Assembly: GCA_020632595.1 (NCBI GenBank)
Contig: JACKFF010000004.1
Location: forward strand, 124,001-188,000
Direction: 5' to 3'
Origin: Nitrospiraceae bacterium
Lineage (GTDB): Bacteria > Nitrospirota > Nitrospiria > Nitrospirales > UBA8639
Length of the DNA: 64,000 nucleotides
Under the pieces are notes generated by a model that saw only the letters and a list, made by a program, of their open reading frames with translations, was not told where the DNA came from and did not search any database. Shown here piece after piece: positions 7,646 through 17,296 of the stretch. The translations under genes were made by a program, and so were the position numbers. The number at the start of each line of letters is the position of its first letter. The stretch's first letter is position 1.

Positions 7646-8968
7646 ATGACCAAACAGACAGGACCGTCTCCTACCTCTTCTCATCTGCTTTGTATCCAAG
7701 GTGGAATTGTGATTGACCCCGGCCACGTGAATGGACGGGCCGATGTGCTTATTCAAGATGGAAGTATTCTTGAGGTCGGTTTCCCCCTGACGAATCCCCT
7801 TTGTCAGGATTCATCAGTTACAATTCTTAATGCCAATGGCTGGATTGTAGCGCCGGGACTTGTCGATCTGCATTGCCACTTACGGGAACCCGGGTTTGAA
7901 TACAAAGAAACTATCGCAACCGGCGCGGCCTCGGCTGTGGCAGGAGGATTTACGACCATTTGTTGTATGCCGAATACCCAGCCCGTGAATGATAACGCTG
8001 CCATCACCAAATTTATGTTGGCCCAAGGACAAGTGGCCGGCAAAGCCAGGGTGTTCCCGATAGGGGCCATCACCAAAAAATCCGAAGGAGAAGAACTTGC
8101 GGATATTGGTGAGCTGGTGGACGCCGGATGCGTGGCCATTTCGGATGACGGGCGTCCCGTGATGAATAGTTTGGTCATGCGGCGGGCCCTGGAGTATGCC
8201 AAGGCTTTTGGAATTCCTGTTGTGGACCATTGCGAAGACCTGCATTTAACCGATGGCGGATGCATGAACGAGGGTATGGTATCGACCGAACTTGGAATGC
8301 CAGGGATTCCCGATGCCTCAGAAGAGGTGATGGTGGCTCGAAACCTGGCTCTGGCGGATCTTACCGGAGTTCATGTGCATCTGGCCCATTTGAGTACCGC
8401 CCGTTCGGTGGAACTGGTCCGTCATGCAAAAGGGCAAGGGTTGCCGGTGAGCGCAGAAGTCTGCCCTCACCACTTCTCCATTACTGAAGAAGCTGTCCGC
8501 TGTTATAATTCCAACGCCAAAATGAATCCACCGCTGCGGACGGATGAGGACGTGCAAGCCCTTAAGCAGGGGTTGGTTGATGGAACCATTGATGCCATTG
8601 CCACCGACCATGCTCCTCATGCTCTCCAAGAAAAACAATTGGAATTTGATACGGCTCCGTTTGGGATTGTAGGGTTTGAGACCGCTCTTCCCTTAACCCT
8701 CCGTCTGGTGCATGAGGGGGTCTTGTCCCTTGAACAGGCGCTTGATAAATTGACCAGATCTCCTGCTCAGCTTTTTCATCTACCTGTTGGAAACCTCCAG
8801 CCAGGGTCACATGCCGATATTGTGGTGTTTGATCCTCATGAAGAGTGGGTGGTAGATCCAACTAAATTTTTCTCAAAAAGTCAGAATACGCCATTTGGGG
8901 GTTGGACAGTGAGGGGAAAGGTGAAGATGACATTGGTTGATGGCAGGATGGTCTATGATGCCCGTTAA
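7646..8968 (+). CDS. pyrC: dihydroorotase (type I)
   Basis: This zinc amidohydrolase cyclises carbamoyl aspartate to dihydroorotate. The 440-residue protein has the metal-binding DLHCHLREPG motif at about residues 74-83, GGFTTICCMPNTQP near 105-118, the PHH segment around residue 276 and the ATDHAPH motif near 312-318 that supplies the catalytic aspartate. These features, and the length, fit type I (class I) dihydroorotases, which often pair with aspartate carbamoyltransferase of the pyrB type encoded just upstream. The gap to pyrB is 9 bases, and the DUF4149 gene follows after another 9. Confidence 0.95.
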   Translation: MTKQTGPSPTSSHLLCIQGGIVIDPGHVNGRADVLIQDGSILEVGFPLTNPLCQDSSVTILNANGWIVAPGLVDLHCHLREPGFEYKETIATGAASAVAGGFTTICCMPNTQPVNDNAAITKFMLAQGQVAGKARVFPIGAITKKSEGEELADIGELVDAGCVAISDDGRPVMNSLVMRRALEYAKAFGIPVVDHCEDLHLTDGGCMNEGMVSTELGMPGIPDASEEVMVARNLALADLTGVHVHLAHLSTARSVELVRHAKGQGLPVSAEVCPHHFSITEEAVRCYNSNAKMNPPLRTDEDVQALKQGLVDGTIDAIATDHAPHALQEKQLEFDTAPFGIVGFETALPLTLRLVHEGVLSLEQALDKLTRSPAQLFHLPVGNLQPGSHADIVVFDPHEEWVVDPTKFFSKSQNTPFGGWTVRGKVKMTLVDGRMVYDAR

Positions 8969-8977
8969 TTCAAACGT

Positions 8978-9508
8978 ATGAAGCGGATTAATTGGGGGGT
9001 CGTGGGTTTTCTTTTTGAACTGTGTGCCTTAATCTTATGGGTGGGCGGATTAGTCGTCATTATTGCGTTGGTGATTCCAGCCGTTTTTAATTCCTTCGGA
9101 ATGGAACCAGCCGGCCGTTTTTTACGGAGAGTATTTGATGGATTTGGCTTAATGAATGTCTGGATTTTGATTGTGTTGGGTGTAGTGGCGGTGATTCGCT
9201 TCCGGGCTTTTGGCCATAATCCCTCCGAGATGTTTGCCGTTTCTTCCGTAGAATGGTGGCTCCTGGCCGGAATGGCCCTCGTGACGTTCAGCATACTGGT
9301 GGTGTTGGGTCCCCAAGCCATTACGTTACAGGAAGAAGCCTTTGAGGCCGTTTCAAAAGAGGACAAAGATATCGCCTATGCAAAATTTTTTCGTCTTCAC
9401 ATGGTCGTACGCGCCTGCCATCTGGTGAATTTTGGTCTCGCGGCTTCACTGTTTATTGTAAAGGTACGGAAAGCTCTTTTTTACCACGCCATGACTCCTC
9501 GCTCATAA
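8978..9508 (+). CDS. DUF4149/TMEM205-like integral membrane protein
   Basis: The 176-residue product has four predicted membrane segments (roughly residues 7-32, 52-71, 86-108 and 148-166). The sequence pattern matches the DUF4149 (TMEM205-like) family: WVGGL with VIPAVF in the first helix, AGRFLRRVFDGFG before the second, and a conserved amphipathic loop before the fourth. The biochemical role of the family in bacteria is not established. The gene sits inside the pyr operon between pyrC and carA with 9- and 48-base gaps, so it is probably co-transcribed. Nothing in the sequence ties it to nucleotide metabolism. Confidence 0.8.
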   Translation: MKRINWGVVGFLFELCALILWVGGLVVIIALVIPAVFNSFGMEPAGRFLRRVFDGFGLMNVWILIVLGVVAVIRFRAFGHNPSEMFAVSSVEWWLLAGMALVTFSILVVLGPQAITLQEEAFEAVSKEDKDIAYAKFFRLHMVVRACHLVNFGLAASLFIVKVRKALFYHAMTPRS

Positions 9509-9556
9509 TTACCCCTGATCGTAGAACGGAAATAAGAAGATGAAAAAGGAAAGACC

Positions 9557-10738
9557 ATGAAGCCCGCAGTCCTGGCGTTAGCCGATGGAACCATCTTTCA
9601 GGGACGTGCACTCGGTTTCGAGGGCGAAACCGTGGGGGAAGTGGTATTTAATACGGCCATGACGGGGTATCAAGAAATTTTGACGGACCCTTCCTATAAA
9701 GGGCAGATCGTGCTGATGACCTCAACCCAAATAGGAAATTACGGGGTGACCCCGGAAGACAATGAATCGCACCGGGTCTGGGCGGAAGGATTTATTGTTC
9801 GTGAAGCAGCCAAGTACCGGAGTAATTGGCGGAGCCGGCAATCCTTTGACGACTATTTAATTGAGCATCGTATTGTGGCCATTCAAGGGATAGACACGCG
9901 AGCATTAACCTGTCATGTCCGTGATCACGGCTCACAAATGGGAATCATTTCCCATGTAGATTTCGATGACAAGGCCTTGCGGGAAAAGGTGAAGGCCGTG
10001 CCTTCCCTCGTTGGACGTGATTTAGTGAAAGAGGTCACCTGTCCGGATGCGTATGAATGGACGGAGAGATCCAGCGTTATGGATCCCGCTGGCGGTGAAT
10101 CATCCATTTTCACTCAAAACACCGATCACCCCCCCTTGAAACTGGTAGTCATGGATTTTGGTGTGAAACAGAATATTTTACGAAGTCTTGTGGATTTGGG
10201 ATGTCAGGTTCAAGTTGTGCCAGCTTCGACGACTGCGGAAGAAGTCCGTCGACTTAATCCGGATGGAATTGTGTTATCCAATGGCCCGGGAGACCCTGAA
10301 GGGGTCCCCTATGCAGTAAAAACCGTCACGCAGCTATTGGGTTGGAAACCACTGTTGGGGATTTGTTTGGGACACCAGGTCTTGGGATTATCCCTTGGAT
10401 TGCACACCCATAAGCTAACCTTTGGGCATCATGGAGCCAACCATCCAGTCATGGATCTTCGCACCCGAAAGATTGAAATTACCTCCCAAAACCATAATTT
10501 TGCTGTCGGCCTTCCTCGCAAGGAAGGCGCCTGTGCGACGTTGACACCTCAACAGTTTGACTCTTGCGTTGGACGGATGGAAATCACGCATCGGAGTGTG
10601 AATGATGGATGTTGTGAAGGAATGGCGGGCTTAGAGAGTCCAATTCTTTCCATCCAGTATCATCCGGAAGCCTCGCCGGGCCCCCATGACTCTTCATATG
10701 TGTTCCGACAGTTTCTGGAAATGATGAAAGGCCGATGA
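9557..10738 (+). CDS. carA: carbamoyl-phosphate synthase, small (glutaminase) subunit
   Basis: CarA hydrolyses glutamine and channels ammonia to CarB for carbamoyl phosphate synthesis, feeding pyrimidines and arginine. The N-terminal CPSase small-chain domain (about residues 1-150, with the TAMTGYQEILTDPSY motif) is followed by a class I glutamine amidotransferase. Its nucleophile is Cys270 in GICLGHQ, and His369 and Glu371 in YHPEASPGP complete the catalytic set. The 393-residue length is normal. The stop codon overlaps the first start codon of sppA by four bases, so translation may be coupled. carB is two genes further downstream instead of adjacent. Confidence 0.96.
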   Translation: MKPAVLALADGTIFQGRALGFEGETVGEVVFNTAMTGYQEILTDPSYKGQIVLMTSTQIGNYGVTPEDNESHRVWAEGFIVREAAKYRSNWRSRQSFDDYLIEHRIVAIQGIDTRALTCHVRDHGSQMGIISHVDFDDKALREKVKAVPSLVGRDLVKEVTCPDAYEWTERSSVMDPAGGESSIFTQNTDHPPLKLVVMDFGVKQNILRSLVDLGCQVQVVPASTTAEEVRRLNPDGIVLSNGPGDPEGVPYAVKTVTQLLGWKPLLGICLGHQVLGLSLGLHTHKLTFGHHGANHPVMDLRTRKIEITSQNHNFAVGLPRKEGACATLTPQQFDSCVGRMEITHRSVNDGCCEGMAGLESPILSIQYHPEASPGPHDSSYVFRQFLEMMKGR

Positions 10739-11703
10739 TAATGGTGATAATGCGTTGTTCTCTGATGCTTCTTCTTTTTTTGGTCAGCGGATGCATCCAC
10801 GTTGATCTGTTTCCGGGTGGAGGAAAACTTCAGGAAGCCATCATATCTGGTAAGGGAAAGGATAAGGTATTATTGATTGATATCTCTGGCATGCTGACGA
10901 CAGGCAAAGCCTCGGGTCTCCTGGAGGAACCCAGTCTTCCGGCACGAATCAAAGAAGAGTTGACCAAAGCCGAGGAGGATACACATGTCAAAGCGATCAT
11001 CCTTCGAATCAATACTCCAGGAGGCTCGGTCACGGCATCAGATCTGGTCTATCATGAGTTGAAAGTCTTCAAGAAAAAACGGGCTGTCCCCGTCATTGCG
11101 GCCATTATGGATTTGGGCACTTCTGGCGGATATTACATTGCGATGGCCGCCGACCATATTCTTGCACATCCCTCAACCATTACCGGTAGTATCGGGGTCA
11201 TTATGGTGACTATGAATGCACAGGGGCTGTTGGAAAAAGTCGGCGTCCAACCGGCTGCGATTGTTTCGGGTCCCAAAAAAGCCATGGGTTCTCCATTTCG
11301 GCCAATGAATGATGAAGAGCGGGCTATTTTCCAAGGGACCATTGATCATTTGTTTGAGCAATTCCTTTCGGTGGTGAAAGAGGGCAGACCCGGATTAAGC
11401 ATGGAGCAGATTCGCATGGTGTCTGACGGACGGATTTTTACGGCCGATATTGCCAAAACCAAGGGTCTTGTGGATAGCATTGGATATTTGGATGAAGCGA
11501 TTGATTTGGCCAAAAAAGAAGCCAATTTGGAACAGGCCAAAGTCGTCACGTACACCAGGGGAAGGGGAACTCATCAGAATATCTACTCACGGTTCGATCC
11601 ACCTCAGATTGGGCCTATCGGGTTTCCTCAGATTGATGCCCACTCTCTCTTCAACGTCTTGACCGGAGGGACACCACAAATGCTGTACATGTGGATGCCG
11701 TAA
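10735..11703 (+). CDS. sppA: signal peptide peptidase SppA-type serine protease, predicted lipoprotein
   Basis: SppA proteases degrade cleaved signal peptides at the membrane using a Ser-Lys dyad. The 322-residue protein has a hydrophobic leader ending in the lipobox LVSGC (Cys20). A ClpP/crotonase-like fold follows, with RINTPGG at 91-97, the nucleophile Ser130 in DLGTSGGYY and Lys182 in SGPKKAMG. The 52-residue Ser-Lys spacing matches short bacterial SppA. The lipobox suggests anchoring by lipid instead of a transmembrane helix. ATG codons at 10741 and 10750 are alternative starts. It overlaps carA by four bases within the pyr operon, an unexpected position for a protease. Confidence 0.88.
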   Translation: MIMVIMRCSLMLLLFLVSGCIHVDLFPGGGKLQEAIISGKGKDKVLLIDISGMLTTGKASGLLEEPSLPARIKEELTKAEEDTHVKAIILRINTPGGSVTASDLVYHELKVFKKKRAVPVIAAIMDLGTSGGYYIAMAADHILAHPSTITGSIGVIMVTMNAQGLLEKVGVQPAAIVSGPKKAMGSPFRPMNDEERAIFQGTIDHLFEQFLSVVKEGRPGLSMEQIRMVSDGRIFTADIAKTKGLVDSIGYLDEAIDLAKKEANLEQAKVVTYTRGRGTHQNIYSRFDPPQIGPIGFPQIDAHSLFNVLTGGTPQMLYMWMP

Positions 11704-11739
11704 AGTCGGTGTTGTCCTGATGTAAGAAATGCTGTTCCC

Positions 11740-12627
11740 ATGATCAACGATCCACCGGGTTCTGGAAAGGCATTCCAATGGCTCTTGGCCAGTGCGGTGT
11801 GTGCGCTCCTGTTGCTAGGTTCAGCATGTCAAAAGGCTCCGGGTACGGCTAGAGATCAATTAATTTATATTTCGGAGGAAAAGGAAATTGCCCTGGGACT
11901 TGCGGCATTTCGCGAAGTTTTAAAGTCGGCACCATTAAGCAGGGATCCGGAAATAGCGTTAATGGTAAATCGTGTGGGACAACGTATCGCCAAGGCAGCC
12001 CAAAAGCCGGAATATGTCTGGGAGTTCGCCGTCATTCAGGATGATGATCAAGTCAATGCATTTGCATTGCCTGGTGGCAAAGTGGCGGTGTTTACGGGCA
12101 TTTTAAAATACACAAAAACAGAAGCCGGATTGGCAACGGTCATGGCACATGAAGTTGCTCATGCGTTGCAACGGCATGGAGCCGAGCGATACAGTCGTGG
12201 AATTTTGGAACAAATTGGTCAACTTGGCGCTTTGGCTGGGGCCGCCGCCGGTGGCGTCGACCCTGGCTTGGCTATTGGAGCCATGAGCGCCTATGGAGTA
12301 GGCGTGGCCCTCCCCAATTCCCGTGACCAGGAAACCGAAGCCGATTTTATCGGGCTGCAATTGATGGCCAAGGCCGGCTACGATCCGAGGGAAGCGGTAC
12401 CGTTTTGGGAACGTATGAGTGGATGTCCGAGAAAAATGATTGGAAAATTTTGTTTTCGCAGTCAAAATGCGATTCCGGAATTTCTGTCCACTCATCCTTC
12501 GGATGTGACCCGTATTAATCAAATTGAAGCCTGGATTCCCCAAGCATTGAAATTTTATCATCCTGAGTCATCACCTCCCGAATCTCCCACTAAAAAACCG
12601 ATATCCGGATCGGTTTTACAATCCTGA
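11740..12627 (+). CDS. M48-family metalloprotease lipoprotein
   Basis: The 295-residue product has a hydrophobic leader with lipobox LGSAC (Cys30), then a zinc metallopeptidase domain. The HEVAH motif lies at residues 137-141, and the ETEAD motif at about 198-202 supplies the third zinc ligand. This arrangement is that of periplasmic M48 proteases related to BepA/LoiP, which act in outer-membrane protein quality control; the stand-alone domain without TPRs fits the LoiP/YcaL-like group better. The Gly/Ala-rich stretch between the motifs is typical. It lies between sppA and carB, apparently in the same transcript, so two envelope proteases are embedded in the pyr operon. Confidence 0.87.
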   Translation: MINDPPGSGKAFQWLLASAVCALLLLGSACQKAPGTARDQLIYISEEKEIALGLAAFREVLKSAPLSRDPEIALMVNRVGQRIAKAAQKPEYVWEFAVIQDDDQVNAFALPGGKVAVFTGILKYTKTEAGLATVMAHEVAHALQRHGAERYSRGILEQIGQLGALAGAAAGGVDPGLAIGAMSAYGVGVALPNSRDQETEADFIGLQLMAKAGYDPREAVPFWERMSGCPRKMIGKFCFRSQNAIPEFLSTHPSDVTRINQIEAWIPQALKFYHPESSPPESPTKKPISGSVLQS

Positions 12628-12636
12628 GAGCCCATC

Positions 12637-15600
12637 ATGCCACGAAGAAACGACATTCATCGAATTTTATTAATCGGCTCTGGACCGATTGTTATTGGAC
12701 AAGGTTGTGAGTTTGACTATTCTGGAACGCAAGCCTGCAGGGCCCTGAAGGAGGAGGGCTTTGAAGTCATCCTCGTTAACAGTAATCCCGCCACGATTAT
12801 GACCGACCCGGATCTCGCCGACCGGACCTATGTGGAGCCGATTACGGTTGAAGTCGTGGAAGCAATTCTAGAGAGAGAGCGCCCTGATGCCCTACTTCCC
12901 ACCATGGGCGGACAGACGGGCCTGAATATCACTGTGGAATTAGTGAAACGGGGTATTCTGGAAAAGTACGGAGTGCAACTTATCGGAGCCTCCTATGAAT
13001 CGATCCAAAAAGCGGAAGATCGGGACTTGTTCAAACAGGCGATGACACGTATTGGATTAAACGTGGCGGCAAGCGGATCTTTTCGCTCAAGAGAAGAAGC
13101 CCTACGGCTTCTTGAAACAATTGGATTTCCCGCTATCGTCCGTCCATCATTCACTTTGGGAGGAGCGGGGGGGAATATCGCCTATAATCGTGAGGAGTTT
13201 GATAAGTATATTGATTGGGCTCTTGTGACCAGTCCGGTTGGCCAGGCCCTGCTCGAACAATCGCTTCTGGGGTGGAAGGAATATGAATTAGAAGTGATGC
13301 GGGACTCCAAAGACAATGTCGTCATTGTCTGCCCCATCGAGAATTTCGATCCAATGGGTGTGCATACCGGAGACAGTATCACGGTGGCCCCGGCCATGAC
13401 CTTGTCTGATAAAGAATATCAGCATATGCGAGACGCGGCGATCCGCATCATCCGAGAAATCGGTGTTGATACCGGCGGATCCAACATTCAATTTTCTTTG
13501 AATCCGGACAACGGGGCATTGATGGTTATTGAAATGAATCCTCGCGTATCGAGGAGTTCCGCCTTGGCTTCCAAGGCCACCGGATTCCCGATAGCCAAGA
13601 TTGCCGCGAAGTTGGCCGTCGGGTATACCCTTGATGAGATTCCCAACGATATTACGCAAGTCACTAAAGCCTGTTTTGAACCGACCATCGACTATGTTGT
13701 CGTGAAAATTCCACGGTTCACATTTGAGAAATTTGATGGTGTTGATCGGGTGCTGACAACCCATATGAAATCTGTGGGAGAAGCCATGGCACTCGGATCC
13801 ACCTTCAAAGAAGCTTTGCAGAAGGCTATTCGTTCCCTTGAAACGGACCGGTATGGGTTGATGTCGTTACATGGGCTTAATGGGAAAAGGGAGTCTGCCG
13901 GTTCAGCGCATCCGCTGTATGAGCGTCTTCAATCTCAGGTTCGAATCCCGACCGCTGATCGCCTTTGGTTTCTGGCCGATGCCTTCCGAATCGGAATGTC
14001 GGTGGAGGAACTATACCATCTCTCGCGCATTGACCCCTGGTTTTTGCATGAAATTGAAGAACTCGTAGAATTTGAAGCGGAATGGGTTCGCAGAAGTAAG
14101 GGGGAAGTTGGGAACGATCGAACACATGACACCCGCAAAGGATGTCCTGATTCCCTGATGCCTCTCCTTGAACAAGCGAAAGGTCTTGGGTTTTCAGATC
14201 AACGGCTCGGGCAACTCATCGGCAAAGAGGAAGATACCATTCGTCAATGGCGACAAGTCAGGACGTCAGCCTATAGCACGGTATTTAAAAGAGTGGATAC
14301 CTGTGGCGCAGAGTTTGAGGCGCATACCCCCTATCTCTATTCCACGTCGGGTTTCTCCTGTGAATCTCGTCCTACTCAAAAAAGAAAAATAATGATCTTA
14401 GGCGGAGGGCCGAACCGGATTGGACAGGGCATTGAATTTGATTATTGTTGCGTGCATGCCGCAATGGCCCTAAAAGAAGAAGGCATTGAAACGATTATGG
14501 TCAATTGTAATCCGGAAACCGTCAGTACGGATTATGATGTTTCCGATCGCTTGTATTTTGAACCGTTGACCAAAGAAGAGGTCTTGCGAATTATCCTGAC
14601 TGAACGACCGGACGGCGTCGTCGTGCAATTCGGTGGACAAACGCCTCTTAAGCTTGCCGTCCCGTTAGAGCAGGAAGGGGTTAGAATTTTGGGGACACAA
14701 CCTGATGCCATTGACCGTGCGGAAGATCGAAAACGATTCAGTGACCTGTTAATTGAATTGAACCTCCTGCAGCCGCAAAACGGCACCGCACGGTCTTCAC
14801 ATGAAGCTCATATCATAGCTGTCAACATTGGGTATCCAGTGATGGTTCGCCCATCGTATGTGCTGGGGGGCCGTGCCATGCAAATCGTGTATGATGCCGA
14901 CGCATTAGATGAATATCTGCAGAGACACGAGATGGATTTGGGAAGATATCCCTTGCTCATTGATGACTACCTTGAGGACGCCATAGAAGTTGATGTGGAT
15001 GCCATAGCCGATGGGACAGACGTCGTGGTGGCTGCCATCATGGAACATGTCGAAATGGCAGGAATTCATTCAGGGGATTCGGCGTGTTCATTACCTGCCC
15101 ATTCCCTCAATGCCGATATTCTGAAGACCATTAATCACCAAACCATTCTTCTTGCCAAGAAATTACACGTGGTGGGCCTGATGAATATTCAATATGCAGT
15201 CAAAGATGGGGCGGTGTATATCTTGGAGGTCAATCCTCGCGCGTCTCGCACGGTCCCCTTTGTCAGTAAGGCCATCGGTGTGCCTTTGGCCAAACATGCG
15301 ATGAAAATCATGGCAGGGCGAACCTTGAAAGACTTAGGCTTTACGCAGTGCCCCCTTTTTTCCCACATTGCCATAAAAGAAGCTGTCTTTCCATTTACCA
15401 AACTTGGTGTCGCCGATGTATTGTTGGGGCCCGAGATGCGCTCGACCGGCGAAGTCATGGGGATTGATCGAACCTTCGGTTGGGCGTTTGCCAAATCACA
15501 AGCCGCGTCGGGAATGCCGTTGCCATTGGCAGGGACGGCTCTTCTCAGCGTGAAAGATGGAGATAAACCCGCGACGCTGGCTATCGCCCAGCGACTGTCG

Positions 15601-15939
15601 CAGCTCGGATTTTCACTGAATGCCACCAAAGGAACGGCGGCCTTTTTGCGGACGCATGGGATCACCGTGGTTACGGTGAACAAAATCAATGAGGCTCGGC
15701 CACATATCGAAGATTTACTCAAAAATAAAGAGCTGGCATTAGTCGTCAATACGGTGGGAGGTGCCTCGTCCCAGGATGATTCTGCGCCGATACGCAAGGC
15801 GTCCGTGTTCGGTGGAATTCCTTATTTTACGACCATTCAGGCTGCGCAAGCCGCAATCTCAGGAATAGAGTCGATGAAGAAAACATCCATGGAGGTTCGC
15901 TGTCTACAGGAATATCATTCTGCGATGCCAAGCGGGTAG
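12637..15939 (+). CDS. carB: carbamoyl-phosphate synthase, large subunit
   Basis: CarB uses ammonia from CarA, bicarbonate and two ATP to make carbamoyl phosphate. The 1100-residue chain has two homologous ATP-grasp halves. The first starts with GPIVIGQGCEFDYSG and contains PSFTLGGAGG near residue 170. The second starts near residue 588 with GGGPNRIGQGIEFDY and has RPSYVLGGRAM near 738. A C-terminal MGS-like regulatory domain follows (about 960-1085). It is some 25 residues longer than E. coli CarB, most of the excess lying in the linker around residues 485-580. It is the last gene of the pyr operon; a 77-base gap precedes greA. Confidence 0.97.
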   Translation: MPRRNDIHRILLIGSGPIVIGQGCEFDYSGTQACRALKEEGFEVILVNSNPATIMTDPDLADRTYVEPITVEVVEAILERERPDALLPTMGGQTGLNITVELVKRGILEKYGVQLIGASYESIQKAEDRDLFKQAMTRIGLNVAASGSFRSREEALRLLETIGFPAIVRPSFTLGGAGGNIAYNREEFDKYIDWALVTSPVGQALLEQSLLGWKEYELEVMRDSKDNVVIVCPIENFDPMGVHTGDSITVAPAMTLSDKEYQHMRDAAIRIIREIGVDTGGSNIQFSLNPDNGALMVIEMNPRVSRSSALASKATGFPIAKIAAKLAVGYTLDEIPNDITQVTKACFEPTIDYVVVKIPRFTFEKFDGVDRVLTTHMKSVGEAMALGSTFKEALQKAIRSLETDRYGLMSLHGLNGKRESAGSAHPLYERLQSQVRIPTADRLWFLADAFRIGMSVEELYHLSRIDPWFLHEIEELVEFEAEWVRRSKGEVGNDRTHDTRKGCPDSLMPLLEQAKGLGFSDQRLGQLIGKEEDTIRQWRQVRTSAYSTVFKRVDTCGAEFEAHTPYLYSTSGFSCESRPTQKRKIMILGGGPNRIGQGIEFDYCCVHAAMALKEEGIETIMVNCNPETVSTDYDVSDRLYFEPLTKEEVLRIILTERPDGVVVQFGGQTPLKLAVPLEQEGVRILGTQPDAIDRAEDRKRFSDLLIELNLLQPQNGTARSSHEAHIIAVNIGYPVMVRPSYVLGGRAMQIVYDADALDEYLQRHEMDLGRYPLLIDDYLEDAIEVDVDAIADGTDVVVAAIMEHVEMAGIHSGDSACSLPAHSLNADILKTINHQTILLAKKLHVVGLMNIQYAVKDGAVYILEVNPRASRTVPFVSKAIGVPLAKHAMKIMAGRTLKDLGFTQCPLFSHIAIKEAVFPFTKLGVADVLLGPEMRSTGEVMGIDRTFGWAFAKSQAASGMPLPLAGTALLSVKDGDKPATLAIAQRLSQLGFSLNATKGTAAFLRTHGITVVTVNKINEARPHIEDLLKNKELALVVNTVGGASSQDDSAPIRKASVFGGIPYFTTIQAAQAAISGIESMKKTSMEVRCLQEYHSAMPSG

Positions 15940-16016
15940 GCCTAGATGGACATGCCCGATGATGGATGATTGATCTTCCAATTTCCATGATCTAGAGAGA
16001 GGGGGAGTGAGGTTTC

Positions 16017-16493
16017 ATGAAAATTCCTATGACAAAAAAAGGGTATGAGGCACTACAAGCGGAACTGGCCAGACTACGAAGGGAAGATCGCCCTAAAAAC
16101 ATTCAAGCAATTACCGAGGCTCGTGAGCATGGTGATCTCAGAGAAAATGCCGAATATAAAGCCGCCAAAGAGCAACAACAATTTATTGATACACGGATGT
16201 CCGAACTTGAGCATAAACTCAGCCTTGCCCAAGTGGTGGAAATATCGCCCGGGCAGAGTGAAACGGTCGTGTTTGGAGCCACAGTCACCATTTTAAGCTT
16301 AGAGTCACAAGAAGAAAAGCGCTATACCTTGGTGGGACAAGAAGAGGCCGATATCCAAAATGGTTTGATTTCGGTTCAAGCACCTATTGGGCGTGCGCTG
16401 ATCGGGCATCGAGTCGGGGATATTGTTGAAGTGCATCGACCCGCCGGAGTTATTGAATATCAAATTCAGTCCATTTGTTTTGAGGAGCTATAA
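16017..16493 (+). CDS. greA: transcription elongation factor GreA
   Basis: GreA enters the secondary channel of RNA polymerase and stimulates cleavage of backtracked RNA. The 158-residue protein begins with the canonical MKIPMTKKGYEAL and has the coiled-coil finger carrying the acidic tip (DLRENAEYKAAKEQQ at about 41-55). The C-terminal FKBP-like globular domain includes IGRALIGHRVGDI near 123-135. Length is normal. A purine-rich GAGAGGGGGAGTGAGG stretch upstream provides a ribosome binding site. The SAM hydrolase gene follows after 2 bases, so the two are co-transcribed. Confidence 0.96.
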   Translation: MKIPMTKKGYEALQAELARLRREDRPKNIQAITEAREHGDLRENAEYKAAKEQQQFIDTRMSELEHKLSLAQVVEISPGQSETVVFGATVTILSLESQEEKRYTLVGQEEADIQNGLISVQAPIGRALIGHRVGDIVEVHRPAGVIEYQIQSICFEEL

Positions 16494-16495
16494 GC

Positions 16496-17296
16496 ATGAC
16501 TTCCGCCATTTCCTTGGTTACGTTGGTTACTGATTTTGGGGATGTCGATTATTTTGTTCCAAGTATGAAGGGCGTGATGCTCGGCATTAATTCTCAAATA
16601 CGCATCGTCGATCTGACGCATCGAATTCCGGCACATGGGGTTGAACAAGCCGCATTTTTTTTGAAATCATGTTATCAATATTTTCCCGATGGAACGGTGC
16701 ATGTGGTGGTCGTAGACCCCGGGGTAGGGAGCTCTCGAAGAGCGATTTTGGCTTCAACGTCCAGGCATTTTTTCCTGGCTCCTGATAATGGGGTCTTGAC
16801 CTATGTTCTTCAAGAGGAAACCGGAGTTCAAGTCCGATCGATTGAAAATAAACAATATCGATTGGACTCCATTGGAGCGACGTTTGATGGACGGGATTTA
16901 TTTGCTCCTTCGGCAGCGTGGCTGACGAAGGGACAGGTTCCCGGTTCCTACGGGCGTCTCATTCATGATTACGTCAAGCTTCCCCTTGATCCCCCACGTA
17001 TGGAAGGACATGCCCTCCATGGGCGAATTGTTTATATCGACCATTTTGGCAATGCCATAACGAATTTGACTTTAACCGACATCGAAACGTTTCGATCAGT
17101 GACCAAAAAAGAATACTCCGGGCTCAAAACTGGAGAGATCGTCATTAAGGGAATCAAAACTCATTACGAAGAAGGCGCCTTAGGATACCCGGAAGGTCTC
17201 ATAAATAGTAATGGGCATATCGAGATTTTTGTGAAGCAAGGACGAGCCGTGGACCGGTGTCAATTGCGCATTGGCCAGACGGTTGAGCTTATCTAG
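16496..17296 (+). CDS. SAM hydrolase (SAM hydroxide adenosyltransferase, DUF62 family)
   Basis: Members of this family (the fluorinase/chlorinase superfamily) split S-adenosylmethionine to adenosine and methionine using water, or a halide in specialised members. The 266-residue protein shows the family pattern VTLVTDFGDVDYFVPSMKG at the N-terminus, VHVVVVDPGVGSSRR near 64-78, LAPDNGVLTYV near 91-101 and IDHFGNAITNL near 177-187. The common housekeeping hydroxide-using form is the likely identity; halide specificity cannot be read safely. It is coupled to greA, and its 3' end overlaps the convergent bioA gene by 8 bases. Confidence 0.88.
   Translation: MTSAISLVTLVTDFGDVDYFVPSMKGVMLGINSQIRIVDLTHRIPAHGVEQAAFFLKSCYQYFPDGTVHVVVVDPGVGSSRRAILASTSRHFFLAPDNGVLTYVLQEETGVQVRSIENKQYRLDSIGATFDGRDLFAPSAAWLTKGQVPGSYGRLIHDYVKLPLDPPRMEGHALHGRIVYIDHFGNAITNLTLTDIETFRSVTKKEYSGLKTGEIVIKGIKTHYEEGALGYPEGLINSNGHIEIFVKQGRAVDRCQLRIGQTVELI

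Noticed and set aside
15189..15797. 202-codon minus-strand frame inside carB
   Set aside because: It is fully contained in a strongly conserved gene on the other strand and its product is Ser/Ala/Arg-rich without motifs, as expected for a shadow frame.
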